Below, in pieces: positions 26,150 through 34,836 of a DNA stretch of 64,000 nucleotides. The translations under genes were made by a program, and so were the position numbers. The notes below the pieces were generated by a model. That model did no database searches. It worked only from the letters and a program-made list of their open reading frames with translations, and was not told the origin of the DNA. Position 1 is the stretch's first letter; every line of letters starts with the position of its first letter. The DNA is from Rhizobium mayense (GTDB lineage: Bacteria > Pseudomonadota > Alphaproteobacteria > Rhizobiales > Rhizobiaceae), in NCBI RefSeq assembly GCF_030272705.1, contig NZ_JARFYM010000022.1:1-64000 (forward strand), given 5' to 3'.

Positions 26150-26197
26150 TTTGGTTACGGTCCCAAACCTTGGGCATTCGGGACCGTGGGGTTCGTG

Positions 26198-27082
26198 TCA
26201 GCGTTTGAGGCCGGCGGTCGCGATGCCGTCGATCAGCAGCCTCTGGAAGAACAGGAAGATCAGGAAGACGGGGATCAGCGAGATGCTCGACATCGCGAAC
26301 AGGCTGCTCCAGTCGGAGCTTCCGGTCGAGTCGACGAAAGAGCGGAGACCGAGCTGCACCGTGTAAGTGTTGATGTCGGAGAGGTAGATCAGCGGGCCGA
26401 AGAAATCGTCCCAGGTCCAGATGAAGGAGAATATGGCCGCGGTTGCCAGAACCGGCAGCGACAGCGGCAGCATGATGCGCCAGTAGATGCGCCAGGGGCT
26501 GCACCCGTCCATCATTGCGGCCTCGTCGAGCTCACGGGGGATGCCGCGGAAGAACTGAACCATCAGGAAGATGAAGAAGGCGTCGACCGCCAGGAATTTC
26601 GGCACGACCAGCGGCAGAATGGTTTTCACCCAGCCGAGCTTCAGGAACAGGATATATTGCGGGATGAGCGTCACGTGATAGGGCAGCATCAGCGTGCCGA
26701 GCATGAGCGCGAACCAGAAATTTTTGCCCCAGAAATTCAGCCGCGCGAAGGCATAGGCCGCCAGCGAACAGGAGACGACATTGCCGATGACGGAAAGGAC
26801 GGCGATCACGACGGAGTTCCACACGAACGAGCCGAAGGTGACCTGCCCGCCGAACCAGCCGCGGTAATAAGAGCTGAAGTCGAATTGCGACGGGATCAGC
26901 GAGGCCGTGCCGAAGATTTCATTCTGGTCTTTTATCGAGCCGGACAGCATCCAGAGCAGGGGGTAGAGCATCACGATCGATGCGCCGACCAGAGCGACAT
27001 GGATGATGATAGACAGGAACCAGGGCCGCTCGCGCGGCGGGTTCAGATCGTCGGGAAAGTGGATGAGCTTCGCGTCAGTCAT
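26198..27082 (-). CDS. Carbohydrate ABC transporter permease (MalG type)
   Basis: A 294-residue inner-membrane protein with about six spans (for example IIIHVALVGASIVMLYPLLWML and FVWNSVVIAVLSVIGNVVSCSLAAYAF). The cytoplasmic coupling loop is RELDEAAMMDGCSPWRIYWRIMLPLS, the EAA motif that docks on the ATPase. It overlaps the partner permease by 8 bp. Together they form the channel for the binding protein encoded at 28048-29334. Confidence 0.94.
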   Translation of the reverse strand: MTDAKLIHFPDDLNPPRERPWFLSIIIHVALVGASIVMLYPLLWMLSGSIKDQNEIFGTASLIPSQFDFSSYYRGWFGGQVTFGSFVWNSVVIAVLSVIGNVVSCSLAAYAFARLNFWGKNFWFALMLGTLMLPYHVTLIPQYILFLKLGWVKTILPLVVPKFLAVDAFFIFLMVQFFRGIPRELDEAAMMDGCSPWRIYWRIMLPLSLPVLATAAIFSFIWTWDDFFGPLIYLSDINTYTVQLGLRSFVDSTGSSDWSSLFAMSSISLIPVFLIFLFFQRLLIDGIATAGLKR

Positions 27083-28043
27083 CGTAGTGGACCCAATAAC
27101 GAGCGGAGAGGAAGGAGAAAGCGGTGAAGATCGCGATGATGATCACCAGCACCCAGGCGAGAGCCGCGGCGTACCCCATGCGGAAATAGCCGAAGGCTTC
27201 CTGGTAGAGGTAGAGTGTGTAGAACAGCGTCGAGTCGATAGGACCGCCGGTGCCGGAAGAGATGACATAGGCCGGCGTGAAGGCCTTGAAGGCATCGATG
27301 GTCTGCACGACGGCGTTGAAGAAGATGACCGGCGTCAGCAGCGGCAGGGTGATCTTGAAGAAAATCCGCGCCTTCGATGCGCCGTCGAGGCTCGCCGCCT
27401 CATAGAGATCGGTCGGAATCTGCCGAAGGCCGGCAAGGAAGATGATCATCGGCGAGCCGAACTGCCAGATCGCCAGAATGATGAGGGTGTAGAGGGAGTA
27501 GTTGGGGTTCGAAATCCAGCTCGGACCATTGATGCCGAACACGTACCACAGCAGGGTATTGACGACGCCGTCGCCATCGAAAATCTGCCGCCAGAGCACC
27601 GCAATGGCGACGCTCGAGCCAAGTAGCGACGGCAGATAGAAGATGGCACGATAGATCGTGAGGCCGCGAATGCCGCGGTTGAGCAACAGCGCCACCAACA
27701 GCGCGAAGGCAAGCTTCAGCGGCACCGAGCAGACGACATAGAACAGGGTCACCCGCATAGAGGAGATGAACTTGTCGTCGCCGGTGGCGATGCGCGCATA
27801 ATTATCCAGCCCGACCAGATGCGGCGCCTGTAGCAGGTTATAGTCGGTGAAGGACAAATAGAGCGACACGATCGCCGGTCCAAGGGTCAGGCCGAAGAAG
27901 CCGATGAACCACGGCAGGAGAAACAGATAGCCCGGCGCATTGCGCGCAAACGCGCTTGGCGCCTTCTGATATGTTTCGACGCGCACCGGCGCGTTCGCGC
28001 CGATGGCCATGCCACCGGCGACGCTGTTGCGGTTTGTACCCAC
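27075..28043 (-). CDS. Sugar ABC transporter permease (MalF type)
   Basis: A 322-residue inner-membrane protein. Spans include YLFLLPWFIGFFGLTLGPAIVSLYLSF, and the EAA coupling loop is DLYEAASLDGASKARIFFKITLPLL. The likely start is GTG at 28043, 4 bp after the binding-protein stop, although an internal ATG at about 28007 would leave a shorter N-terminal tail. Its 3' end overlaps the MalG-type permease by 8 bp. Confidence 0.93.
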   Translation of the reverse strand: MGTNRNSVAGGMAIGANAPVRVETYQKAPSAFARNAPGYLFLLPWFIGFFGLTLGPAIVSLYLSFTDYNLLQAPHLVGLDNYARIATGDDKFISSMRVTLFYVVCSVPLKLAFALLVALLLNRGIRGLTIYRAIFYLPSLLGSSVAIAVLWRQIFDGDGVVNTLLWYVFGINGPSWISNPNYSLYTLIILAIWQFGSPMIIFLAGLRQIPTDLYEAASLDGASKARIFFKITLPLLTPVIFFNAVVQTIDAFKAFTPAYVISSGTGGPIDSTLFYTLYLYQEAFGYFRMGYAAALAWVLVIIIAIFTAFSFLSARYWVHYDD

Positions 28044-28047
28044 GGTA

Positions 28048-29334
28048 TTAGCCTCGCGTTACGTTTGCCGCCGCCTGTTCGACGAACTTCGCTCCAGCGT
28101 CCTGGGCGCTGGTTTTGCCGAAGGCTACTTCCTCGGCGATCTTCTTCAGCAGGAAGGCATTTTCGCCGGCGCCGTTCGGCGGAGACGGCGGCAGCGCCCC
28201 GACCTGTGGCGTCAGGCGGCCGATATAGTCGACGACCTGCTTGCTCGCGGCATCGAGATCCGGCGTCAGCAACCCGCGAATCTTGGAGGAAGCCGGAACG
28301 CCGCGCTCGACGCCGAGCGCCTTGGTGCCGTCGGGGTCTTCCACCAGATAGTTGACGAAGGCGACGGCGGCGTCCTTGTTGGGCGATGCAGCCGAAACCG
28401 ACATCAGCATCGACGGCTTCAGATATTGGCCGGGCTTGCCGTCGGGGCCGGGATTCGGATAGGCGAAGAGGTCGAGCTTTTCCTTGCCGAGGCCCTGGAT
28501 GGCGATGAACTGGTTGGAATGGGCGAAACAGACGGCTGCCTTGCGCAGCGCAATCATGTTCGTCTCGATGGTCAGCTGATCGAGCGCCTGGACATCGGCC
28601 GGCACGCAAGCCTTGATATCGCGCATATGGCCCCAGAACGCAAACCAATCCGCGGCGTCCTTGGCCTCGAAGGCGAGCTTGCCGTCGGGGGTATAAAGGG
28701 CCTTGCCGCGCTGACGCAGCCAGCATTCGAAGGAGGGCTCGACGCCACTTGCGTCCTGGGAGCCGTAGAAGCCGCGCCGCTTGCCGGCAGCCGTGACCTT
28801 GGCGCATGCCTCGGCAAATTGATCCCACGTCATGCCGTCATGCATCGGCTCGACGCCCGCTTCCGCCCAGGCGACGGTATTGACGGCGGCCATGCTGGAA
28901 TTGACGCCGAGATTGACGCCGTAAAGCTTGCCGTCGACCTTGCCGGAATCGATGTTGGGCGCGCCGAAATCATCGATCGCCAGTCCCTTGCCCATATAGG
29001 GCGTGAAGTCCAGCAGCGTGCCGCGACGCGCATATTCGAAGATGTAACGATAATCCATCTGGATCAGGTCGGGCGCATTGCCGCCCGCTGTCTGGGTGGC
29101 CAGGCGTGTCCAGTAGTTGTCCCAGCCGAAGGATTCGCCCGCGATCGAGACATCGGCATTCTTGCCCTGATAGGCTTTGATGGCCGCTAGCGTGCGGTCG
29201 GTTCGCTCCTTCGAACCCCACCACAGAAAGCGCATCGAGGTTGCCGCGTTGGCGCGGCCAAGCCCGACGCTGCCGAATGCAGCGGCGGCTGCCATACCAG
29301 CAAGTAATTGCCGGCGATTGATCGCGAAAGTCAT
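28048..29334 (-). CDS. Extracellular sugar-binding protein (SBP family 1), Tat signal
   Basis: A 428-residue periplasmic binding protein. The N-terminus FAINRRQLLAGMAAAAAFG and GRANA form a twin-arginine-type signal. The mature part starts SMRFLWWGSKERTDRT, and YWTRLATQTAGGNAPDLIQMD is the conserved family-1 segment. It is clearly similar to the orphan binding protein at 39738-41027 (WWGS, YWTKLAT, DVQTLDQ). GGGGAGGAGA precedes the ATG. It heads the six-gene minus operon, with a TetR-type palindrome 51 bp upstream. Confidence 0.94.
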   Translation of the reverse strand: MTFAINRRQLLAGMAAAAAFGSVGLGRANAATSMRFLWWGSKERTDRTLAAIKAYQGKNADVSIAGESFGWDNYWTRLATQTAGGNAPDLIQMDYRYIFEYARRGTLLDFTPYMGKGLAIDDFGAPNIDSGKVDGKLYGVNLGVNSSMAAVNTVAWAEAGVEPMHDGMTWDQFAEACAKVTAAGKRRGFYGSQDASGVEPSFECWLRQRGKALYTPDGKLAFEAKDAADWFAFWGHMRDIKACVPADVQALDQLTIETNMIALRKAAVCFAHSNQFIAIQGLGKEKLDLFAYPNPGPDGKPGQYLKPSMLMSVSAASPNKDAAVAFVNYLVEDPDGTKALGVERGVPASSKIRGLLTPDLDAASKQVVDYIGRLTPQVGALPPSPPNGAGENAFLLKKIAEEVAFGKTSAQDAGAKFVEQAAANVTRG

Positions 29335-29384
29335 CCTGGTCTCCTCCCCAGTTAACCGGTGATTTACGAACTGCTTTGCATGAT

Positions 29385-29400
29385 ATAACTATTTGGTTAC
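29385..29400. promoter_or_regulatory. TetR-type operator, left copy
   Basis: ATAACTATTTGGTTAC matches the perfect palindrome at 30270-30285 in 13 of 16 positions. It lies between the divergent binding-protein gene (start 29334) and tetR (start 29511), so it can control both. Confidence 0.7.
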
Positions 29401-29510
29401 AAGTTGGATAGAAACGCGACCGCTGTCAAGCGCCAATCGTATCACAATCAAAACGACCCGCGCTGAGGCTGGAGGCGTCCGTTGCGAAAGAGATAGATCG
29501 GGGAGGGGGA

Positions 29511-30212
29511 ATGTCCATGGTGGCCAGAGCAACGCAAGGAACGGAAAAATCAGCGAAAGCAGGCGCTTACGGGAATGCGGAACCGACTCCGAAGAGGGTC
29601 GCGCGCAATCCGCAGCGCACCCATGCGACGATCCTGGAAGCGGCGACAGAGGAATTCGCTGCCCATGGCTTCGGCGGCGCGAGAGTGGATGCGATCGCAG
29701 CGCGCGCGCAGACCAACAAGCGCATGCTCTATCACTATTTCGGCGACAAGGAGGGGCTTTACGTTGCTGTGCTGGAAGCGACCTATGCGGAGATCCGCAG
29801 CGCCGAGAAGAATCTCGATCTTGCCCATCGCGATCCCGAGGAGGGGATGCGGGAGCTTGCGCTCTTCACCTGGCATCATTTCCTCGATCATCCGGAATTC
29901 TTGAGCCTGCTTGTCACCGAAAACCTGCATGAAGCACGGTATCTGAAGCGTTCCGACAAGATTTCGGCGATGCACTCGCATTTCATCGACGAGCTTGCAG
30001 ACGTGCTGCGACGAGGTGAAGCAGCCGGCATCTTCCGGCCGGGCATTGATCCGGTGTCCGTTTACCTTACCATCGCGGCGCTTGGTTTCTTCTACCTGTC
30101 CAATCGCCATACGCTTTCGACGATTTTTGCCCGAAAGCTGACGGCGCCGGCGGCGCTGAAAGCCTGGGGCGAGCACATCGTTTCGGTGACCCTGTCCTCG
30201 ATCAAGGCCTGA
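29511..30212 (+). CDS. TetR/AcrR-family transcriptional regulator
   Basis: A 233-residue repressor. After a basic N-terminal tail, the helix-turn-helix is ATILEAATEEFAAHGFGGARVDAIAARAQTNKRMLYHYFGDKEGLYVAVL (residues about 40-90). The C-terminal ligand domain includes VYLTIAALGFFYLSNRHTLSTIF, a TetR_C-type end. The start follows a GGGGAGGGGGA stretch. It sits between two sugar-catabolic units transcribed away from and past it, and the same 16-bp palindrome occurs on each side. It probably derepresses both units on binding a pathway sugar. Confidence 0.92.
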   Translation: MSMVARATQGTEKSAKAGAYGNAEPTPKRVARNPQRTHATILEAATEEFAAHGFGGARVDAIAARAQTNKRMLYHYFGDKEGLYVAVLEATYAEIRSAEKNLDLAHRDPEEGMRELALFTWHHFLDHPEFLSLLVTENLHEARYLKRSDKISAMHSHFIDELADVLRRGEAAGIFRPGIDPVSVYLTIAALGFFYLSNRHTLSTIFARKLTAPAALKAWGEHIVSVTLSSIKA

Positions 30213-30269
30213 TGACTGTCAGAAATTTTCGAAAGGCGATTGACAAATCCGGAGAGATCGCGCGATCGT

Positions 30270-30285
30270 GTAACTATATAGTTAC
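30270..30285. promoter_or_regulatory. TetR-type operator, right copy (perfect palindrome)
   Basis: GTAACTATATAGTTAC is a perfect 16-bp palindrome located 72 bp before the Gfo/Idh gene at 30357 and 57 bp after the tetR stop. A 13/16 match is ahead of the ABC operon at 29385. Confidence 0.8.
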
Positions 30286-30356
30286 CTTGGCTGGTCAACC
30301 AAGCCTTTGCTTTTCCTGACTCTGGAGGGAGTCGGGTCAAATATTCAGGAGGGATC

Positions 30357-31502
30357 ATGAAGCGCGTTGGTATCATCATGCACGGCCTCACGGGACGCAT
30401 GGGGCTGAACCAGCATCTCATCCGCTCGATCGTGGCGCTTCGCGCTGAAGGCGGCGTGTTGCTGTCGAACGGCGAACGAGTCATGCCAGATCCGGTCCTT
30501 GTCGGCCGCAACGCGGCGCGACTGGAAGAGCTGGCCCGCAAATACGGCATCGAGCGATGGACCACCGATCTCGAGGGCGCGCTTGCCGATCCAAACGATG
30601 CGATCTTCTTCGACGCGGCGACCACTCAGATGCGCGCCGAGCTGATTTCGAAGGCGCTGGACGCCGGCAAGCATGTCTATTGCGAAAAGCCGATCTCCGA
30701 CGATCTCGATACGGCGATAGCGCTCGCCCGCAAGGCCAAGGCCTCCGGTTTGAAGAACGGCGTCGTGCAGGACAAGCTGTTTCTGCCGGGCCTCCGCAAG
30801 ATCGCGATGCTCCGCGACAGCGGTTTCTTCGGCAAGATCCTCTCCGTTCGCGGCGAATTCGGCTACTGGGTGTTCGAAGGCGACTGGCAGACGGCGCAGC
30901 GCCCATCCTGGAACTATCGCAAGAAAGACGGCGGCGGCATTATCCTGGATATGCTCTGCCACTGGCGCTATGTGCTCGACAATCTCTTCGGGCCAGTGAA
31001 GGCGATCAGCTGCCTAGGCGCCACCCACATTCCCGAACGCGTTGACGAGGCCGGTCGCCGTTATGTTGCGGATGCCGACGATGCGGCCTACGCCACCTTC
31101 GAACTGGAAGGCGGCGTCATCGCCCACATCAATTCCTCCTGGGCCGTCCGCGTCCGCCGCGATGACCTCGTGACCTTCCAGGTCGACGGCACGCATGGCT
31201 CGGCAGTGGCGGGACTGACGCGTTGCTGGACCCAGCATCGTGTCAACACGCCGAAGCCGGTCTGGAATCCCGACCAGCCGCAGACGATCGATTTCTACGA
31301 CACCTGGGACGAAGTGCCGGACAATCAGGTTTACGACAACGGTTTCAAGATCCAGTGGGAAATGTTCCTGCGCCATGTGCTCGAAGACGCACCCTGGCGC
31401 CACACCCTGACGGAAGGCGCCAAGGGCGTCCAGCTCGCCTCTCTCGGCCTGAAGAGCTGGGCCGAACGCCGCTGGCTTGATGTCGAGCCGCTGGAGATTT
31501 GA
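30357..31502 (+). CDS. Gfo/Idh/MocA-family oxidoreductase
   Basis: A 381-residue dehydrogenase. The N-terminus GIIMHGLTGRMGLNQHLIRSIV is an unusual Rossmann start (GLTGRMG). EKP motif: HVYCEKPISDDLD. The C-terminal domain includes KDGGGIILDMLCHWRYVLDNLFGPV, typical of larger Gfo/Idh proteins acting on sugars. AGGAGGGATC precedes the ATG. It is first in the rightward arm controlled by the palindrome at 30270, followed by an enolase-superfamily gene after a 256-bp repeat-containing gap. Confidence 0.92.
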   Translation: MKRVGIIMHGLTGRMGLNQHLIRSIVALRAEGGVLLSNGERVMPDPVLVGRNAARLEELARKYGIERWTTDLEGALADPNDAIFFDAATTQMRAELISKALDAGKHVYCEKPISDDLDTAIALARKAKASGLKNGVVQDKLFLPGLRKIAMLRDSGFFGKILSVRGEFGYWVFEGDWQTAQRPSWNYRKKDGGGIILDMLCHWRYVLDNLFGPVKAISCLGATHIPERVDEAGRRYVADADDAAYATFELEGGVIAHINSSWAVRVRRDDLVTFQVDGTHGSAVAGLTRCWTQHRVNTPKPVWNPDQPQTIDFYDTWDEVPDNQVYDNGFKIQWEMFLRHVLEDAPWRHTLTEGAKGVQLASLGLKSWAERRWLDVEPLEI

Positions 31503-31560
31503 GGGGCGATGGCTCCTCAATTATCGGGATGGTCAGGATATCTCGCGGGTGCCGCATCTA

Positions 31561-31706
31561 TGTGCCTGGCCCCTCACCCTTGCCCTCTCCCCGCTCTCGC
31601 GGAGAGAGGGGACGACCGAGCAAAGTGGTGCTTGCCATTCGCGAAAAGCGACGGTTAGCGCGATAGAACTCCCTCGCCCCGCTTGCGGGGTGAGGGGCCG
31701 GGCACA
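31561..31706. repeat. 145-bp palindromic repeat element, copy 1
   Basis: TGTGCCTGGCCCCTCACCC (31561-31579) is inverted at 31688-31706 with one mismatch. Inside, CTCTCCCCGC faces GCGGAGAGAGGGG as a shorter hairpin. Copy 2 of nearly the same length is at 33229-33373, so the two copies bracket the enolase-superfamily gene. It resembles non-autonomous REP/MITE-like rhizobial repeats; no transposase is present. Confidence 0.75.
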
Positions 31707-31758
31707 CAGAAGCGGCATAGACAGACTGGCCCGACTAGCGGCAGGAGAGCTTGAACCC

Positions 31759-33180
31759 ATGATCGAACCGTTGAAAATCAGACTTGTCGAGGCCGAGACC
31801 TTCGAACGGCCGGTGACACTGCGGCTTCCTTTCCGCTTCGGCGCGGCGACGCTGCGGCAGGCGCGGCAGATTTTTCTGCGTGTCCGCATCGAAGACAACC
31901 GCGGCCACTCGGCGAGCGGCATGGCGGCAGAGCTGATGGTGCCGAAATGGTTCGATAAATCGCCGGAACTCTCCAATGCCGATAACGAGAACCAGCTTCG
32001 CCGTTCGCTGGCGCTGGCGCTCGACGCCTTGAAAGGTGCGGGATTGGGTACGGCTTTCTCGCTGCATTCGGCCGTCGAAGCGGCCCACCATGCGCGGGCC
32101 GCGGCCGAGACGCTGAACGGCCTCGTCGCGTCCTTCGGCCTGGCGCTCGCCAATCGGGCGGTTCTCGATGCACTCTGCCGGCTGGAAGGGTTGCCGGTCG
32201 CACAGGCGATCAGGGCAAATCGCCCCGGCATCGATGCATCGACGGCGCCCGATCTGGCAGGTTTCGACCTGCCCAAATTCCTGTCGGGATTGGCGCCGGC
32301 CGAAAGCCTTGCCGCGCGGCATACGGTCGGTCTGGTCGATGCTATCCGGGCAAGCGACATCCCGGCTGCCGACCGTCTGAACGACGGCCTGCCGGAAAGT
32401 TTCGAGGAGGCGATCGACGCCTATGGCCTGACTTTCTTCAAGGTGAAGGTGTCTGGCGTTGCCGATGCCGATATCGACCGTCTCTGCCGCATCGCCGCTG
32501 TCATCGACGCCAAGATGTCGGCCTATTCCGTAACGCTCGACGGCAACGAGCAATTTGGCTCCGCGGAGGCCGTCGCCGATTTGCTGGCGCGCATCGAGGC
32601 TGAGCCGCGGCTCGCTCGTTTTGCGGCATCGATCCTGTTTGTCGAGCAGCCGATTGCTCGTGCCCATGCCTTCGAGAAGCCGGTGAGCGCACTTGCGGCC
32701 TTCAAGCCGGTCGAGATCGATGAATCCGATGCCGATATCGATGCTTTCGTGACGGCCAGGCGACTTGGCTATACCGGCATTTCGTCCAAATCCTGCAAGG
32801 GCTTCTATCGCTCGCTGTTGAACCGGGCGCGCGTCGCCAAGTGGAGCGCCGATGACGGCACAGCCTATTTCATGTCTGCGGAAGACCTGACCACACAGGG
32901 CGGCCTCGCCGTGCAACAGGATCTGGCGCTCGCCTCGCTGATCGGCATGACGCATATCGAGCGCAACGGCCACCACTATGTCGACGGCATGGCCGGCGCG
33001 CCCGAGGCCGAGCAGGTCGCTTTCGCTCGGGTTCATTCCGATCTTTATGCCGTTCGCGACGGGCGGACGCGGCTGAAGATCGAGGGCGGGAAGATTGACA
33101 TTGGTTCGGTCATCAACGCGATCGGCCTCGGCTCGTCCGTCGAGCCGGAGTGGAGCGCAATGGAGGCGTCGCCGAAGTAG
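31759..33180 (+). CDS. Enolase-superfamily protein (mandelate racemase/muconate lactonising enzyme-like)
   Basis: A 473-residue protein, longer than the usual 370-400 for the superfamily. Barrel catalytic residues can be placed: Lys228 and Lys230 in FFKVKVSG (KxK), Asp261 in LDGNEQF, Glu296 in FVEQP and Asp321 in VEIDESD as metal ligands, and Lys344 in ISSKSCKG. This resembles the muconate lactonising/dipeptide epimerase layout and not the mandelate racemase His-Asp dyad. The start at 31759 (after GGAGAG) is preferred over an open frame running back into the repeat. The substrate is probably a sugar acid or lactone produced by the neighbouring dehydrogenases (inference). Confidence 0.82.
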   Translation: MIEPLKIRLVEAETFERPVTLRLPFRFGAATLRQARQIFLRVRIEDNRGHSASGMAAELMVPKWFDKSPELSNADNENQLRRSLALALDALKGAGLGTAFSLHSAVEAAHHARAAAETLNGLVASFGLALANRAVLDALCRLEGLPVAQAIRANRPGIDASTAPDLAGFDLPKFLSGLAPAESLAARHTVGLVDAIRASDIPAADRLNDGLPESFEEAIDAYGLTFFKVKVSGVADADIDRLCRIAAVIDAKMSAYSVTLDGNEQFGSAEAVADLLARIEAEPRLARFAASILFVEQPIARAHAFEKPVSALAAFKPVEIDESDADIDAFVTARRLGYTGISSKSCKGFYRSLLNRARVAKWSADDGTAYFMSAEDLTTQGGLAVQQDLALASLIGMTHIERNGHHYVDGMAGAPEAEQVAFARVHSDLYAVRDGRTRLKIEGGKIDIGSVINAIGLGSSVEPEWSAMEASPK

Positions 33181-33228
33181 GATTTTGGTTAAGGTCAGGC
33201 GCATTTATCTGTGACGCACGCTCCTGCA

Positions 33229-33373
33229 TGGCCCCTCACCCTAGCCCTCTCCCCGCGGATGCGGGGAGAGGGGACTATGGAGCCGGCCGATCCAACCATG
33301 CGGATCGAGGCACATCATGCACGATAAACCCCCTTTCCCCGCTTTGCGGGGAGAGGGTTGGGGTGAGAGGCCA
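33229..33373. repeat. 145-bp palindromic repeat element, copy 2
   Basis: TGGCCCCTCACCC with CCTCTCCCCGC at the left end is inverted at the right end (GCGGGGAGAGGG, GGGGTGAGAGGCCA), with a few mismatches. Two internal CCCCGC...GCGGGG hairpins are present. It matches copy 1 at 31561-31706 and the partial copies at 41088-41133 and 54818-54841. Confidence 0.75.
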
Positions 33374-33438
33374 GGCAACGAGGTGCGGCCGAGCAGGGCT
33401 GACCCGACCGTCGTTATTGCAGATTCTGGAGGAAAATC

Positions 33439-34701
33439 ATGTCTTCATCGAAGAAACGCTACGCCCTGGTCGGCACGGGCAATCGCGGCGCCACCATGTG
33501 GGGCAAGGATCTGGTCGAGCGCTGGAGCAACGAGGTCGAGCTGGTCGCCGTCTGCGATCTCAACGGGATGCGAGCCAAGCGCGCGCTGGAATATATCGGC
33601 GCGTCGGTGCCCGTCTACACCGATTTCGACGAGTTGTTGCGGGTCGAAAAGCCGGATCTCGTCATCATCTGCACCCGCGATTCCACTCATGACGATCTGA
33701 TCGTCAAGGCGCTGGAAGCCGGCGCCAATGTCATCAGTGAAAAGCCGATGACGACGACGGTCGACAAGATCAAACGCATCCTCAATGCCGAGGCACGGAC
33801 GGGCAAGCGGGTGGACGTTTCCTTCAACTATCGTTTCGCGCCGACGGCCGCGAAGATCAAGGAACTCATCAACTCCGGCGTCATCGGCGATGTCACGTCT
33901 GTCGATTTTCATTGGTATCTCGATACCAGCCATGGCGCCGACTATTTTCGGCGTTGGCATGCCTTTGTCGAAAATTCCGGTAGTCTTTTCGTCCACAAGG
34001 CGACGCACCATTTCGACCTTCTGAACTGGTATCTCGATTCCGATCCGGAAACGGTGTCCGCCTTTGCCGATCTCAAGCATTACGGCCGCAAGGGTCCTTT
34101 CCGCGGCGAGCGCTGTCGCAGCTGTCGGTACAGGGACGAGTGCGACTATTATCTCGACATCAGCGCCACGCCACTGCTTGAGAGCCTCTACGAGGACCCG
34201 TCCACGGTCGACGGCTATGTTCGCGACGCCTGCGTCTTCCGCGAGGACATCGACATTCCCGACACGATGGTCGCCGCGATCCGCTATCGCAACGGCGTCA
34301 ACGTCTCCTATTCGCTGAACACTTACATGCCCATCGAAGGCCACCATATCGCCTTCAATGGCCACAAGGGTCGTATCGAGCTGCGCCAGTATGAGAAGCA
34401 GCATTGGACGACGCCTCCTGCCGACGAGATCGTCGTCATGAAGAATTTCGGCGATGTCGAGCGTATCTGGGTGCCTTATTCTTCGGGCGGCCATTACGGC
34501 GGCGACGACCGGCTGCGCAACATGCTGCTGCGGTCGGGGCCGAATGACGAACTGAGACAGCGCGCGGGCTCACGCGCTGGCGCGCTTTCGGTTCTCTGCG
34601 GTATCGCAGCACTGGAAAGCAGCAGGACCGGCCAACAAGTGTCGCTCGCCGATATCTGGGGCCAGGATGAGGGCCTCAACCTGCTCGAGGCGCGGCCCTA
34701 G
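33439..34701 (+). CDS. Gfo/Idh/MocA-family oxidoreductase with Cys cluster
   Basis: A 420-residue dehydrogenase. Rossmann start YALVGTGNRGATMWGKDL; EKP motif in NVISEKPMTTTVDK; the middle contains VDFHWYLDTSHGADYFRRWH. A cysteine set, Cys226-x2-Cys229-x5-Cys235 in GERCRSCRYRDECDYY, looks like a metal-binding or structural insertion found in a subset of this family. GGAGG precedes the ATG. It is the third gene of the rightward TetR-associated arm and probably acts on an oligosaccharide or larger sugar derivative. Confidence 0.92.
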   Translation: MSSSKKRYALVGTGNRGATMWGKDLVERWSNEVELVAVCDLNGMRAKRALEYIGASVPVYTDFDELLRVEKPDLVIICTRDSTHDDLIVKALEAGANVISEKPMTTTVDKIKRILNAEARTGKRVDVSFNYRFAPTAAKIKELINSGVIGDVTSVDFHWYLDTSHGADYFRRWHAFVENSGSLFVHKATHHFDLLNWYLDSDPETVSAFADLKHYGRKGPFRGERCRSCRYRDECDYYLDISATPLLESLYEDPSTVDGYVRDACVFREDIDIPDTMVAAIRYRNGVNVSYSLNTYMPIEGHHIAFNGHKGRIELRQYEKQHWTTPPADEIVVMKNFGDVERIWVPYSSGGHYGGDDRLRNMLLRSGPNDELRQRAGSRAGALSVLCGIAALESSRTGQQVSLADIWGQDEGLNLLEARP

Positions 34702-34709
34702 AGCCGGAT

Positions 34710-34736
34710 GATTTCAGGTCGAATCGACCTGAAATC
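34710..34736. repeat. 12-bp perfect inverted repeat after dehydrogenase gene
   Basis: GATTTCAGGTCG and CGACCTGAAATC are separated by AAT. It lies 8 bp after the stop codon of the Gfo/Idh gene and directly before a larger repeat (34742-34813). It can act as a 3' hairpin. Confidence 0.6.
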
Positions 34737-34741
34737 TGAAT

Positions 34742-34813
34742 CCGTCTCTAAATCAAAAAGTTAGAGCGGGATGTCGCCCGAAAACCGCGCATACTTTTTC
34801 GGCATCCCGCTCT
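34742..34813. repeat. 72-bp palindromic repeat, copy 1 (second copy at 44072)
   Basis: The unit begins CCGTCTCTAAATCAAAAAG and continues into AGAGCGGGATG, which is inverted at CATCCCGCTCT (ending 34813). The copy at 44072-44142 is almost identical over its whole length. Here it lies between convergent genes. Confidence 0.8.
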
Positions 34814-34836
34814 GGCGGCTCGCCTCGAAGGGTCAC

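Noticed and set aside
25475..27127. 550-codon plus-strand frame across two genes and a repeat gap
   Set aside because: Very rich in Glu, Asp, Arg and Gln, the typical look of an antisense frame of GC-rich membrane and Rossmann genes.
31735..33204. 489-codon minus-strand frame opposite the enolase-superfamily gene
   Set aside because: The plus-strand product has recognisable catalytic residues; the antisense product has none.
31561..33373. Enolase gene flanked by repeats as a transposon
   Set aside because: No transposase and no target duplication could be seen; recorded only as a possible rearrangement signal.
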